Assembly (NCBI RefSeq): GCF_008642295.1
Contig: NZ_CP029190.1
Coordinates: 3,579,501-3,643,500 of the forward strand
Length of the DNA stretch: 64,000 nt
Source: Streptomyces venezuelae
Lineage (GTDB): Bacteria; Actinomycetota; Actinomycetes; Streptomycetales; Streptomycetaceae
Reading direction: 5' to 3'
Shown here: positions 34,438 to 43,430 of the stretch, in pieces
How positions within the stretch are numbered: the first letter of the stretch is position 1
How the letters are laid out: each line of letters begins with the position of its first letter
Notes under the pieces: generated by a model
Told to the model about the DNA's origin: nothing
The model's input: only the letters and a program-made list of their open reading frames with translations
Databases searched by the model: none
Made by a program: the position numbers and the translations under genes

Positions 34438-34467
34438 GAGGCCCCAAGGATCTCTCCTTGGGGCCTC
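34438..34467 (-). terminator. Terminator after tRNA-Arg (and luxR)
   Basis: GAGGCCCCAAGGA faces CCTTGGGGCCTC. In the minus direction it is followed by TAGCTTTTGTG, so it should end the tRNA-Arg transcript and may also stop luxR. Confidence 0.8.
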
Positions 34468-34477
34468 CGGCCTGCTG

Positions 34478-34550
34478 TGCACTCGGCAGGATTCGAACCT
34501 GCAACCTTCTGATCCGTAGTCAGATGCTCTATCCGTTAAGCTACGAGTGC
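34478..34550 (-). tRNA. tRNA-Arg(ACG)
   Basis: On the minus strand the acceptor is GCACTCG/CGAGTGC and the anticodon arm is CTGAC TACGGAT with anticodon ACG (read from 34517 to 34515). The T loop is GGTTCGAATCC. It is the substrate of TadA (A34 to inosine), whose gene is in this window. Confidence 0.93.
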
Positions 34551-34684
34551 TTGTGCTTCCCGGGGTTTTTCGCCCCGTTGGCCTTGCGAGAACAACAATA
34601 CATGGACCTCGCCGTGACGCGAAATCCGTTATCCAAACCACCCCTGACCTGCGGAAACAGCTCTTCTGGCGGGGTTCCGGAACG

Positions 34685-34720
34685 ACCGAAGCCCCGGTCC
34701 GTCAGGACCGGGGCTTCGGT
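34685..34720 (-). terminator. Terminator of tRNA-Ser(GCT)
   Basis: ACCGAAGCCCCGGTCC pairs perfectly with GGACCGGGGCTTCGGT over 16 bp with a 4-base loop. Confidence 0.85.
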
Positions 34721-34731
34721 GATCACTCAAG

Positions 34732-34822
34732 CGGAGGCGGAGGGATTTGAACCCTCGATGGGGGGTAAGCCCCAAACCGCATTAGCAGTGCGGCGCCATA
34801 GACCGGACTAGGCGACGCCTCC
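34732..34822 (-). tRNA. tRNA-Ser(GCT)
   Basis: Minus strand class II tRNA. Acceptor GGAGGCG/CGCCTCC, anticodon loop CTGCTAA (GCT), long variable arm (TTTGGGGCTTACCCCCCAT), T arm GAGGGTTCAAATCCCTC. It reads AGC/AGU codons. Confidence 0.95.
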
Positions 34823-35040
34823 AGCACACCCCCGCGTACGAGGGTGCGTGCAGATGATGACACAGGCGCGGGGCCGGTCACCAATCCGGTCCCACGGTAC
34901 TAGGCGCGGCGGCACGAGAGCAAAGCCTTTCGGCGCCGGTCACCGGAACGTCCAGGCGGGGTCCTCGTTGGGCAGGCGTACGCGCACCACCCCCGGCCCA
35001 CCCTCCCCGACGTACCGGACCGCCGACCCTGGAGATCTTG
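34823..35040. other. Intergenic region before the SSI gene
   Basis: Nothing clear is seen in 218 bp except a GGAG ribosome-binding site at 35031 for the next gene. Confidence 0.5.
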
Positions 35041-35472
35041 ATGCGTCTCGTTGCCCTCGCCACCGGCTCCGCCCTCGCGGCCATGGCCGCCGGCGGCCCC
35101 CTGCCGCCCCTCCCCCTCGGCGGGCTCCTGACACCACCGCCGGACCGGCTCACCGTCACCGTGGAGCACAACGGCCCCTCCCGTGCCGCCAACGGCACGT
35201 ACACCCTGGAGTGTGACCCGGTGGGCGGCACCCACCCGGAGGCCAAACGGGCGTGCGCCCGGCTCGACCGCTTCCACCAGGCCGGGAAGAACCCGTTCTC
35301 GGCCGTCTCCGCGGACCAGATCTGCACCGCGGAGTACGGCGGACGCGCCGTCGCCCGGATCACCGGTACCTGGCACGGACGCGAGGTCGATGCCGCCTTC
35401 CACCGGAAGAACGGTTGCGAGATCAAGCGCTGGCATGACTTGGAACCTGTCCTTCCGAGTCCGCGTTCCTGA
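35041..35472 (+). CDS. SSI-family (I16) protease inhibitor
   Basis: 143 residues, ATG 35041 with GGAG 7 bases upstream. A short signal peptide (about 1-20) precedes a proline-rich linker and the SSI fold. Four cysteines at 58, 72, 95 and 126 match the two conserved disulfides (35-50 and 71-101 in SSI numbering). The reactive-site loop follows the third cysteine: ICTAEYGG, which aligns as C71-T72-A73-E74. P1 is thus Ala97, not the usual Met or Lys. It is secreted and inhibits serine proteases; the P1 change may alter which ones. The ECDPVGGTHPEAKRAC block is typical. Confidence 0.88.
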   Translation: MRLVALATGSALAAMAAGGPLPPLPLGGLLTPPPDRLTVTVEHNGPSRAANGTYTLECDPVGGTHPEAKRACARLDRFHQAGKNPFSAVSADQICTAEYGGRAVARITGTWHGREVDAAFHRKNGCEIKRWHDLEPVLPSPRS

Positions 35473-35591
35473 CCAGGGAGGATTCGGGGAGCACCGGGAT
35501 CGGGCCCCCGATCCGCCGCCCCAGGCGCGGAAGGTGGCCTTAGACTCCTCCCGTGACATGCCGGTAGTCGTGGTCAGGGAGGAAGCTCGTC

Positions 35592-38500
35592 GTGAGCAGC
35601 AGGCCATCCCGAGGCGCTGCTCGCCTCGCAGCAATACTCGACGCTCTGCCGGACGCGCTGCTGCTCGTCAACGCGAACGGCACCGTCGTCAACGCGAATT
35701 CGATCGCGCTCGAGGTCATGGAGAGCCCCGGAACCGGGCTCGTCGGCCGCGGGCTGCTCGACCTGCTGCCCGAGTTCGACTCCAAGCTGATCCCCGGCTC
35801 CATGCGCCGCCCCGGCGACGAAGACGGCCTGCGCACCAAACCCACCCGTATGACGGCACGCCGGACCGACGGCAGCGAATTCCCCGTCGAGGTGACCAGC
35901 GCGAGTCTGGACGGCCGGGACGCCTACCGGGAGCCGCACCACTCCTACACCGGTGACGAGCTGCTGATGCTCGTCGTCCGTGACCTCTCCGGCACCGTCG
36001 ACACCGAGGCGGAGCTGGCCCGCTCGCAGCGGCAGACCGAGATGATCCTGCGGGCCGCCGCCGAAGGCGTGGTGGGCACCGACACCGACGGCCGGGTGGT
36101 CCTGGTCAACCCGGCCGCCGCACAGATCCTCGGTTACCGGGCCACGGACCTCGGCAACCGCGAGCTGCACGGCCTGATCCAGCACTCCCGGGCGGACGGC
36201 TCCCCGTTCCCCTTCGAGGAATCCCCGCTCGCCGACACCCTGCGCAGCGGGCGCAAGCACCGCGTGCGCGGGCAGGTGCTGTGGAACAAGGCCGGCCAGC
36301 CGGTCGCCGTGGACCTCACCACCTCGCCGGTCCGGGACGGTGAACAGCTGGTCGGAGCGGTGATGACGTTCACCGACCGGCGGCCGTACGACGCGCTGGC
36401 CGCGCGACACGCCCAGCTGCTGGCGGTACTCGGCGACGCCCTGCGCGGGCCGCTGGAGGAGCTGCGCGGCGAACTGGCGACCCTGGCGGCGGACGACGCG
36501 GGCCAGCTGTGGCCGGAGGCGAACCAGCTGCTGCACCACCTGGCCGCGGGCTACTCGCGGATGACCACGCTGGTCGACAACGTACTCGGCTACCAGCGGC
36601 TGGACTCGGGCAGCGAGAAGCTCGCCAAGGAGACGGTGCTGATCGACGGGGTCGTCACGGCCGGCGTCGACGCCGCGGTCGAGCTGATCGGCCCGGGGCG
36701 CGCCCAGTTCGCGGTGCACGCGCCGACCATCGAGGCGGAGATCGACCCGGAGCGGATCGCCATCGCGCTCGCCCACCTGATCGCCGATGTGGCCGGGGTC
36801 GACGCCACCGGCAAGACCCCGGCGGGCAGCGGCTACACGGACTCGACGATCGTGGTGGCGGTGGCGCAGCGCGGCGAGGTCGTACGGATCGAGGTACGCG
36901 GGCCGTACGAGGGCGGGAATCCGGTGCACGAGCCGATCGTGCGGGGCATCGTGACCGCGCACGGCGGGGTGCTGCAGACCGTCGAGGTGCCGGGTGCGCC
37001 GGGCGGTGCGTACGTCCTGGAGCTGCCGCTGGGCGCGGGGGCCGGGACGGTCACCCGGCCCGACCCGGAACCCGAGGCGGAGCCCGACCGGGAAGCCGGG
37101 GCGGGACCGGGGGCCACGGCCAAGGGGCCCCGGGAGCCGCGGACACCCGGATCGCAGTCGGAGCAGGGCTCCGGCCGGCGCGGCCGGCGCGGGGTCGACG
37201 CCTTCCTGGACGAAGAGGAACCGAGCCCGGCCCCGGAGTCCGGCGGGGGTGCGCTCGCACTGCCCTCGGGGCGGCGGCGGGCAGCCGGAGCAGTGGTGCC
37301 GTCCCCGGCCGAACCCGCCGGGCCGGAGCTCGCGCAGTCCCCGGTGGACCCCGCCGGGCTGGGCACCGGACGGCGACGCGGCCGTGACGGTGACGGCCGG
37401 GCCTTGCCCGCGCTGCCGCCCGCCGAGGCCCCGGCCGGACGGCGCCGGGCGCTGGGCCCGGCCCAGCCCGCTCTCGGCCCGGTCCCGGGCACCGATTTCC
37501 CGGCGGGCACCTCTGCTCCGGGCTCCGGTACCTCCGCCGCCGGCGGCGTCGCAGCAGGCGCATCGGCCCGTCCCGGCGATGCCCCGGCCCCCGGCCCGGA
37601 AGCATCCGGCCTGGTGCCCCTGCCCAGCAGCGGCTTCACCGTGGGCCCTGCTCCCGCGTCCGCTCCGCTCCCCGACCTCACGACGCCCGCCGCCCCCGCT
37701 GCTCCCGCGGCCCCCACGACACCCCCGGCCGGCCCGGTGGCCGCCGGAGCCGCCACGCCCGGCGGGCGGCGTGGCCGCCGGGTACTCGGGAGCCCTGAGG
37801 CGGAGGACTCCCACCAGGCCGCCGCCGAGAACACCGGGCCCGGCGATCACACTCCCGCCCAGGCCCACCAGCCCACCGGCCGGCGGCGCGCCCTGCCCGG
37901 TACGGGGCCCGCTCCGGCCGGCGGGCCGGTCCCGGCAGCGGGGCCTGCTGCCGTCCCGGTGCCGGCTCCTGCCGCCGGACCCGGCACCGGTACCGGTCCT
38001 GGCGCCGCCTGGCCGGTCCCGGCTGCCCGGACTGCTCCGGAGGACGACTCCGCCGCGCCCGTCCCGGTACCGGCGGCCCGCCGGCCGAAGGACCCGGCGC
38101 AGCCCATCAGCGTCCGGACCCTCGGCCAGGGCATCAGCGTGGACCCCGGTGCCGCGGCCGGAGCGGGCCCGGCCACCGCACCCGGGGCGGAGGCGGAGGC
38201 CACCGCAGGGACCGCCGGCGGATCGGGGCGGCGGCGCAGGCTCGCCGAGCCCGCGCCGCAGGGCCGCGCCTTCGCCATAGGGGCCCCCGAAGCCGGTGCA
38301 GCCGAGGGTCCGGAACCGCTGGACGGCCCCGGCGGGGCCGTCGAAGTGGTCAACCGGCCCGTGCCGCAGCCCGTGGACGACGAGCTGCCCCCGGAGCCTT
38401 TGGACAATCCGCGCCGGCTCCTGGTGTGGCCCGCCCCGGACGTCGCGACCACCCAGGCACTCAGCGACCGCGGCTACCGGCCGGTGATCGTGCACTCCCG

Positions 38501-39110
38501 CGAGGAAGTCGACGCGCAGATCGCCGCCTTCCCCGCCGCCCTGTTCGTCGACCCGCTCACCGGGCCGATCACCCGCACCGCCCTGCAGTCACTGCGCCAG
38601 GCCGCGGTGGCCGCCGAGGTGCCCGTCCTGGTGACGGCCGGGCTGGGTCACGCCACGCGCGAGGCGGCGTACGGCGCGGATCCGGCCGTACTCCTGAAGG
38701 CACTCGCACCGCGCGACAGCGAGCAGCACCCCTCGCGGGTCCTGCTCATCGAGGAGAAGGACCCGATCGCCGGTGCCCTCACCGCCGCCCTGGAACGGCG
38801 CGGCATGCAGGTGGGCCGGGCCGGTGCCGACACCGACGCGGTGGAACTGGCGACCCGGATGCAGCCGAACCTCGTGGTCATGGACCTGATGCAGGTCCGG
38901 CGGCGGCGAGCCGGCATCGTGGACTGGCTGCGCGCCAACGGGCAGTTGAACCGCACCCCGCTGGTCGTCTACACGACCAGCGGCATCGACGAGGCCGAAC
39001 TGCCCCGGCTCGCCTCCGGCGAGAGCGTGCTCTTCCTCGCCGAGCGGTCCACCACCGCGGAGGTGCAGGGCCGCATCGTGGACCTGCTGGCGAAGATCGG
39101 TACGAATTAG
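35592..39110 (+). CDS. Large PAS-domain degenerate hybrid histidine kinase/response regulator
   Basis: 1172 residues, GTG 35592 with GGGAGGAAG upstream. PAS1 is about 8-105, PAS2 about 148-262. A HisKA-like helix follows, but where a kinase has SHELRTPL it has GDALRGPL (281-288), so Asp282 replaces the phosphorylated His. The ATPase domain (about 380-490) lacks recognisable N and G1 boxes (HLIADVAGVD; RGPYEGGN). Residues about 490-925 are a proline/alanine/glycine linker with repeated GRRR blocks. Two receiver-like domains end the protein. The last keeps an Asp (VVMDLM) but has lost the conserved Lys (FLAERS). It seems to be a scaffold or sensor without catalysis. Confidence 0.85.
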   Translation: MSSRPSRGAARLAAILDALPDALLLVNANGTVVNANSIALEVMESPGTGLVGRGLLDLLPEFDSKLIPGSMRRPGDEDGLRTKPTRMTARRTDGSEFPVEVTSASLDGRDAYREPHHSYTGDELLMLVVRDLSGTVDTEAELARSQRQTEMILRAAAEGVVGTDTDGRVVLVNPAAAQILGYRATDLGNRELHGLIQHSRADGSPFPFEESPLADTLRSGRKHRVRGQVLWNKAGQPVAVDLTTSPVRDGEQLVGAVMTFTDRRPYDALAARHAQLLAVLGDALRGPLEELRGELATLAADDAGQLWPEANQLLHHLAAGYSRMTTLVDNVLGYQRLDSGSEKLAKETVLIDGVVTAGVDAAVELIGPGRAQFAVHAPTIEAEIDPERIAIALAHLIADVAGVDATGKTPAGSGYTDSTIVVAVAQRGEVVRIEVRGPYEGGNPVHEPIVRGIVTAHGGVLQTVEVPGAPGGAYVLELPLGAGAGTVTRPDPEPEAEPDREAGAGPGATAKGPREPRTPGSQSEQGSGRRGRRGVDAFLDEEEPSPAPESGGGALALPSGRRRAAGAVVPSPAEPAGPELAQSPVDPAGLGTGRRRGRDGDGRALPALPPAEAPAGRRRALGPAQPALGPVPGTDFPAGTSAPGSGTSAAGGVAAGASARPGDAPAPGPEASGLVPLPSSGFTVGPAPASAPLPDLTTPAAPAAPAAPTTPPAGPVAAGAATPGGRRGRRVLGSPEAEDSHQAAAENTGPGDHTPAQAHQPTGRRRALPGTGPAPAGGPVPAAGPAAVPVPAPAAGPGTGTGPGAAWPVPAARTAPEDDSAAPVPVPAARRPKDPAQPISVRTLGQGISVDPGAAAGAGPATAPGAEAEATAGTAGGSGRRRRLAEPAPQGRAFAIGAPEAGAAEGPEPLDGPGGAVEVVNRPVPQPVDDELPPEPLDNPRRLLVWPAPDVATTQALSDRGYRPVIVHSREEVDAQIAAFPAALFVDPLTGPITRTALQSLRQAAVAAEVPVLVTAGLGHATREAAYGADPAVLLKALAPRDSEQHPSRVLLIEEKDPIAGALTAALERRGMQVGRAGADTDAVELATRMQPNLVVMDLMQVRRRRAGIVDWLRANGQLNRTPLVVYTTSGIDEAELPRLASGESVLFLAERSTTAEVQGRIVDLLAKIGTN

Positions 39111-39124
39111 TCACCCTGGTGGCC

Positions 39125-39703
39125 ATGGCCACCATCGAGCACACCGAGAAGCCCGTACCCGCCGACAACGGCGAGGTGACCCTCCTCATCGCCCGGCAGG
39201 TGGAGGAGGGTCACGAGGAAGCCTTCGAGAGGTGGGCCCGGGGAATCCTGGAAACGGCAGCCGGCTTCCCGGACCACCTGGGGTACGGGCTGTTCCGGCC
39301 GGCGGCCGAGGGCGCGCCCTGGTTCCTGGTGCACCGGTTCCGGGACCACGCGGCGTTCCAGCGCTGGCAGGACTCTCCCGAGCGGGCGCAGTGGTTCGCC
39401 AACTGCCAGGGCCACCACCACACCGAGATAGCCCGGCGGGAACTGCACGGTATGGAGACCTGGTTCGCCAAGCCGGGCACGACCCGGCCCGCGCCCCCGC
39501 GGTGGAAGATGGCGATCAGCTCGGGGCTGGCCATCTTCCCGATCTCGCTGGCGGGGAACGCACTGCTCGGGCCGTACCTGGTGGATCTGCATCTGGTCCT
39601 GCGGACCGCGGCCTTCGCCGGGGTCTTCAGCACGCTGATGACCTATGTGGCGATGCCCGCGGTCAGCAGGCTGCTGCGGGGCTGGCTCAGCCCAGCGTCG
39701 TGA
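39125..39703 (+). CDS. ABM-domain protein with C-terminal membrane helices
   Basis: 192 residues. The ABM domain is about 10-105 (VTLLIARQVEEGHEEAFERWA, GFPDHLGYGLFRPAAEG, FLVHRFRDHAAFQRW). The C-terminal part has two hydrophobic helices (SSGLAIFPISLAGNALLG and TAAFAGVFSTLMTYVAM), so it is membrane-bound. This architecture is common among Streptomyces proteins of unknown function. The 3' end overlaps that of the convergent acyl-CoA ligase by 17 bp. Confidence 0.85.
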   Translation: MATIEHTEKPVPADNGEVTLLIARQVEEGHEEAFERWARGILETAAGFPDHLGYGLFRPAAEGAPWFLVHRFRDHAAFQRWQDSPERAQWFANCQGHHHTEIARRELHGMETWFAKPGTTRPAPPRWKMAISSGLAIFPISLAGNALLGPYLVDLHLVLRTAAFAGVFSTLMTYVAMPAVSRLLRGWLSPAS

Positions 39704-41324
39704 CCTCCAGCGCCCCGTCCGCGTACTGCTTGCGGATCACCTTCTTGTCGAACTTGCCGACGCTCGTCTTCGGCACCGCGTCGATGACGGTCCAGCGCTC
39801 CGGCAGCTGCCACTTGGCGATCGTCTCGCCGAGGAAGGCCCGCAGGGCGTCGTAGTCGACGGTGGATCCCGGCTTCAGGACGACGGTGGCCAGTGGCCGC
39901 TCGCCCCACTTCTCGTCGGGGACGGCGACCACGGCCGCTTCCGCGACATCGGGGTGGGCCATCAGTGCGTTCTCCAGCTCCACGCTGGAGATCCACTCGC
40001 CGCCGGACTTGATCACGTCCTTGGCCCGGTCGGTCAGGGTCAGGTAGCCGTCCGCGCTGATCACGCCGACATCGCCGGTCTTGAGCCAGCCGTCGGCGCT
40101 GAACTTGTCCTCGGGACGCAGCGGTTCGGCGCCGTCACCGTTGTAGTAGGCGGCTGCGATCCAGTTGCCGCGGACCTCCAGCTCGCCCGCGGATGCCCCG
40201 TCCCAGGGGAGGACGTCCCCGCCCGGGCCGACCAGCCGCGCCTCGACACCGGCCGGGAAGCGGCCCTGGGTGAGCCGGTAGGGCCACTCCTCCTCGGCGG
40301 TGAGCCCGGCCGGCGGGTGGGCCATGGTGCCCAGGGGGGAGGTCTCGGTCATGCCCCAGGCATGGCAGAGCCGGACGCCCAGCCTGTCGTACGCCTCCAT
40401 CAGCGCGGGCGGGCAGGCGGAACCGCCGATCGTGACCTGCTTCATCGAGGACAGATCACGCGGGTTGGCGGTGACCTCGGCGAGCAGGCCCTGCCAGATG
40501 GTGGGAACGGCAGCCGCGTGCGAGGGCTTCTCCCGCTCGATCATCTCGGCGAGCGGGCCGGGCTGCAGGAACCGGTCCGGCATCAGCATGTTGACGCCGG
40601 TCATAAAGGTGGCGTGCGGCAGACCCCAGGCATTGACGTGGAACTGCGGGACCACGACCAGGGTGGTGTCCCGGCCGGTCAGACCCATCGACTCGGTCAT
40701 GTTCACCTGCATGGAGTGCAGGTAGATGGAGCGGTGGGAGTAGACCACGCCCTTGGGGTCGCCGGTGGTGCCAGAGGTGTAGCACATGGCGGCGGCCTGG
40801 CGCTCGTCCAGCTCCGGCCACGGATAGGCGGTGGGCCGGTCCGCGATCAGGTCCTCGTAGTCGTGTACCCGGACGGGCAGCGCTTCGAGGCCGGAGCGGT
40901 CGCCGGGGCCGGAGACGATCACGTGTTCCACGGTCGGCAGGTGCGGGAGCAGCGGCACCAGCAGCGGCAGCAGGCTGCCGTTGACGAAGACCACCCGGTC
41001 GGCGGCGTGGTTCACGATGAAGACGAGCTGCTCGGGAGGCAGCCGGAGGTTCAGGGTGTGCAGGACCGCGCCCATGGACGGGATCGCGAAGTAGGCCTCG
41101 ACATGCTCGGCGTTGTTCCACATGAGGGTGGCGACCCGCTCGTCCTGCCGGACGCCGAGTTCGTCGCGGAGGGCATGGGCGAGCCGGTGCGTACGGGTGC
41201 CGATCTCGGCGAAGCTGCGGCGCTGCGGCTCGGGCTCGCCGGTCCAGGTGCTGACCTGGGAGCTTCCGTGGATCGTCATGCCGTGCTGCAGTATGCGGCT
41301 GACGAGCAGTGGTACGTCCTGCAT
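39687..41324 (-). CDS. Long-chain-type acyl-CoA ligase (FadD)
   Basis: 545 residues, ATG 41324 (TTG 41336 possible). Motifs of the ANL superfamily: the P-loop [48 protein letters not shown], and the catalytic-lysine region [14 protein letters not shown]. It activates a carboxylic acid to its CoA thioester with ATP. It lies just downstream of the igr-like operon on the same strand, separated by the ECF sigma gene. Activation of the steroid side chain acid is a reasonable guess. Confidence 0.93.
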   Translation of the reverse strand: MQDVPLLVSRILQHGMTIHGSSQVSTWTGEPEPQRRSFAEIGTRTHRLAHALRDELGVRQDERVATLMWNNAEHVEAYFAIPSMGAVLHTLNLRLPPEQLVFIVNHAADRVVFVNGSLLPLLVPLLPHLPTVEHVIVSGPGDRSGLEALPVRVHDYEDLIADRPTAYPWPELDERQAAAMCYTSGTTGDPKGVVYSHRSIYLHSMQVNMTESMGLTGRDTTLVVVPQFHVNAWGLPHATFMTGVNMLMPDRFLQPGPLAEMIEREKPSHAAAVPTIWQGLLAEVTANPRDLSSMKQVTIGGSACPPALMEAYDRLGVRLCHAWGMTETSPLGTMAHPPAGLTAEEEWPYRLTQGRFPAGVEARLVGPGGDVLPWDGASAGELEVRGNWIAAAYYNGDGAEPLRPEDKFSADGWLKTGDVGVISADGYLTLTDRAKDVIKSGGEWISSVELENALMAHPDVAEAAVVAVPDEKWGERPLATVVLKPGSTVDYDALRAFLGETIAKWQLPERWTVIDAVPKTSVGKFDKKVIRKQYADGALEVTTLG

Positions 41325-41503
41325 GGTGCTCAGCAAAGCGTCCTCCCGGGGGCGCTGCGGCTCTGCGGCGGCTCGGCCTGGTTCCTGCCGATTCTGCGCA
41401 CGTACCGGTCGGCATGTCACTACCCGGGAGTACAAACGGGTGCACGAAAGCATGTGTGGTTACGTGCACAGCGCGGGAGCTCGCGCAGCGGGCACGGCGC
41501 ACT

Positions 41504-41517
41504 GTTTCACGTGAAAC
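41504..41517. promoter_or_regulatory. parS: parS site (ParB binding)
   Basis: GTTTCACGTGAAAC, perfect 14-bp palindrome, in the gap between the acyl-CoA ligase and ECF sigma genes. Confidence 0.9.
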
Positions 41518-41541
41518 GGTGCGCAGCGGGCAGCAGGCGCT

Positions 41542-41555
41542 GTTTCACGTGAAAC
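41542..41555. promoter_or_regulatory. parS: parS site (ParB binding)
   Basis: Second perfect GTTTCACGTGAAAC, 38 bp from the first (about 3.6 helical turns), in the same gap. Confidence 0.9.
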
Positions 41556-41574
41556 AGGGACCGGCCGGGGCAGT

Positions 41575-42129
41575 TCAGGAGGCCGGGCAGAGCTCCGGGC
41601 TGAGCTCGGGGTCCTGCCGGAGCTTGCCGAGCGCACGTGAGACGGCGCTCTTGACGGTGCCGACCGACACTCCCAGCAACTCGGCGGTCTGGGCCTCGCT
41701 GAGGTCCTCGTAGTACCGGAGGACGACCATGGCCCGCTGCCGGTCGGGCAGCCGGGTCACGGCCCGCCACATCGCATCGCGCAGCGCCTGGATCTCGGCG
41801 GGGTCGGCAGCCGGCGGAGCCTCGGTCTCGGGGAGCTCCTCACAGGCGAACTCGTCGACCTTGCGCTTGCGCCACTGGGAGGTGCGGGTGTTGACCAGGG
41901 CCCTGCGGACATAGCCGTCGAGTGCCCGGTGGTCCTCGATGCGGTCCCAGGCGACATAGGTCTTGGCGAGCGCCGTCTGCAGCAGGTCCTCGGCATCGCA
42001 GGGGTTGGCGGTGAGGGAGCGCGCGGTGCGCATGAGGACGGGCCCGCGCGTCCGTACGTACGACGAGAACGACGGGTAGGTCGGGCGCGTCGACGGGAGT
42101 GAGGCATCCGTGCACACAGGCGTGGTCAT
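41575..42129 (-). CDS. ECF RNA polymerase sigma factor (SigE family, short type)
   Basis: 184 residues, ATG 42129. Region 2 is TARSLTANPCDAEDLLQTALAKTYVAWDRI; region 4 is LPDRQRAMVVLRYYEDLSEAQ, then TAELLGVSVGTVKSAVSRAL. This matches the short actinobacterial 'SigE family' of ECF sigma factors. No anti-sigma gene adjoins it. It is minus-strand, 125 bp after the Ltp2-like gene and a terminator, so it is probably a separate unit. Confidence 0.9.
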   Translation of the reverse strand: MTTPVCTDASLPSTRPTYPSFSSYVRTRGPVLMRTARSLTANPCDAEDLLQTALAKTYVAWDRIEDHRALDGYVRRALVNTRTSQWRKRKVDEFACEELPETEAPPAADPAEIQALRDAMWRAVTRLPDRQRAMVVLRYYEDLSEAQTAELLGVSVGTVKSAVSRALGKLRQDPELSPELCPAS

Positions 42130-42209
42130 GGCTCCACGCTAGGAGGGCGGGTACCCCCTCGGGATCGCCCGGAGGTGCCGAAGCCGGGTCCCCCTCAGGT
42201 TGTAGGGGT

Positions 42210-42249
42210 GGGGCCGGCCCGACCTCCTGAAGGTGGAGGAGCCGGCCCC
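42210..42249 (-). terminator. Terminator of the igr-like operon
   Basis: GGGGCCGGC pairs with GCCGGCCCC around an inner hairpin ACCTCC-TGAA-GGTGGA, right after the last stop. Confidence 0.8.
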
Positions 42250-42254
42250 CGGGG

Positions 42255-43430
42255 TTAGCCGATGGTCGATTCCGCGCCCAGGATCAGACCGGAGGTCGGC
42301 ACCCCGGTACCCGCCGTCACCAGGACGTGCCCGGCTCCGGCGACCTGGTTGACAGAGCTGCCGCGCAGCTGGCGGACGGCTTCGGCGATGCCGTTCATGC
42401 CGTGCAGATAGGCCTCGCCGAGCTGGCCGCCATGGGTGTTGATCGGCAGCTCCCCGGCCGCGGTGAACCCGGCGGCCTCACCGGGCTTGCAGAAGCCGAA
42501 CTCCTCCAGCTGCATCAGCACGAAGGGGGTGAAGTGGTCGTAGAGGATGCCGACGTCGATGTCCGACGGGCGCAGCCCGGAGGTCCGCCACAGCTGCCGG
42601 GCCACCACGCTCATCTCGGCGAGGCCGGTGAGGTCGTCCCGGTAGAAGGAGGTCATGCCCTCCTGGCGGCGGCCTGCGCCCTGCGCCGCAGCCGTGATCA
42701 CGGCGGGTGCGTGCCGCAGGTCCCTGGCCCGTTCGGTCGAGGTCACGACGATGGCCTGGCCGCCGTCGGTCTCCTGGCAGCAGTCCAGGAGACGGAGCGG
42801 CTCCACGATCCAGCGCGAGGCGGCGTGGTCGGCGAGGGTGATGGGCTTGCCGTGGAAGTAGGCGGCCGGATTGTTCGCGGCGTGCCGCCGCCCGGTGACC
42901 GCCACATGGCCGAAGGCCTCCGGGGTCAGCCCGAAACTGTGCAGGTAGCGCTGGGCGGTCATGGCCACCCAGGAGGCGGGGGTGAGCAGTCCCCAGGGCA
43001 GAGACCAGCCGAGTGCGGCGCCTTCCGCCGAGGGTTCGCGCTGCTGGACGCCGGAGCCGAAGCGGCGTCCGGAGCGCTCGTTGAAGGCGCGGTAGCAGAC
43101 CACGACCTCGGCCACCCCGGTGGCGACGGCGAGCGCGGCCTGCTGGACGGTGGCGCAGGCTGCGCCACCGCCGTAGTGGATCCGGGAGAAGAAGGAGAGT
43201 TCCCCGATCCCGGCCGCCTGGGCGACGGTGATCTCGGGGCTGGTGTCCATGGTGAAGGTGACCATGCCGTCCACGTCGGCGGGGGTGAGCCCGGCGTCGT
43301 CGAGGGCGGCATGGACGGCCTCGACGGCCAGCTTCAGCTCGCTGCGGCCGGAGTCCTTGGAGAACTCGGTGGCGCCGATGCCTGCGATGGCGGCCCTGCC
43401 GCCGAGCAGGTCGCGGCTGCGGACGCTCAT
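42255..43430 (-). CDS. Lipid-transfer/thiolase-like retro-aldolase (Ltp2-type)
   Basis: 391 residues, ATG 43430 overlapping the MaoC stop by 4 bp. Thiolase fold without the usual N-terminal active-site Cys arrangement: AAIAGIGATEFSKDSGRSE start, IHYGGGAACATVQQAALAVATG, and NTHGGQLGEAYLHGMNGIAE near the end. It matches Ltp2 proteins, which cleave the C17 side-chain C-C bond of the hydrated steroid intermediate by retro-aldol reaction. Ltp2 works in complex with a DUF35 domain, present here in the product of 44916-45887. Substrate is inferred from operon content. Confidence 0.85.
   Translation of the reverse strand: MSVRSRDLLGGRAAIAGIGATEFSKDSGRSELKLAVEAVHAALDDAGLTPADVDGMVTFTMDTSPEITVAQAAGIGELSFFSRIHYGGGAACATVQQAALAVATGVAEVVVCYRAFNERSGRRFGSGVQQREPSAEGAALGWSLPWGLLTPASWVAMTAQRYLHSFGLTPEAFGHVAVTGRRHAANNPAAYFHGKPITLADHAASRWIVEPLRLLDCCQETDGGQAIVVTSTERARDLRHAPAVITAAAQGAGRRQEGMTSFYRDDLTGLAEMSVVARQLWRTSGLRPSDIDVGILYDHFTPFVLMQLEEFGFCKPGEAAGFTAAGELPINTHGGQLGEAYLHGMNGIAEAVRQLRGSSVNQVAGAGHVLVTAGTGVPTSGLILGAESTIG

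Noticed and set aside
34478..34550. tRNA-Arg as an integration site of a mobile element carrying the ABC/LuxR locus.
   Set aside because: No second copy of its 3' end and no integrase were seen on either side in the window.
35574..38495. A very long open frame (973 codons) on the minus strand opposite the large PAS-domain gene.
   Set aside because: High GC content opens antisense frames. The protein is of low complexity, lacks domains and is explained as a shadow of the plus-strand gene.
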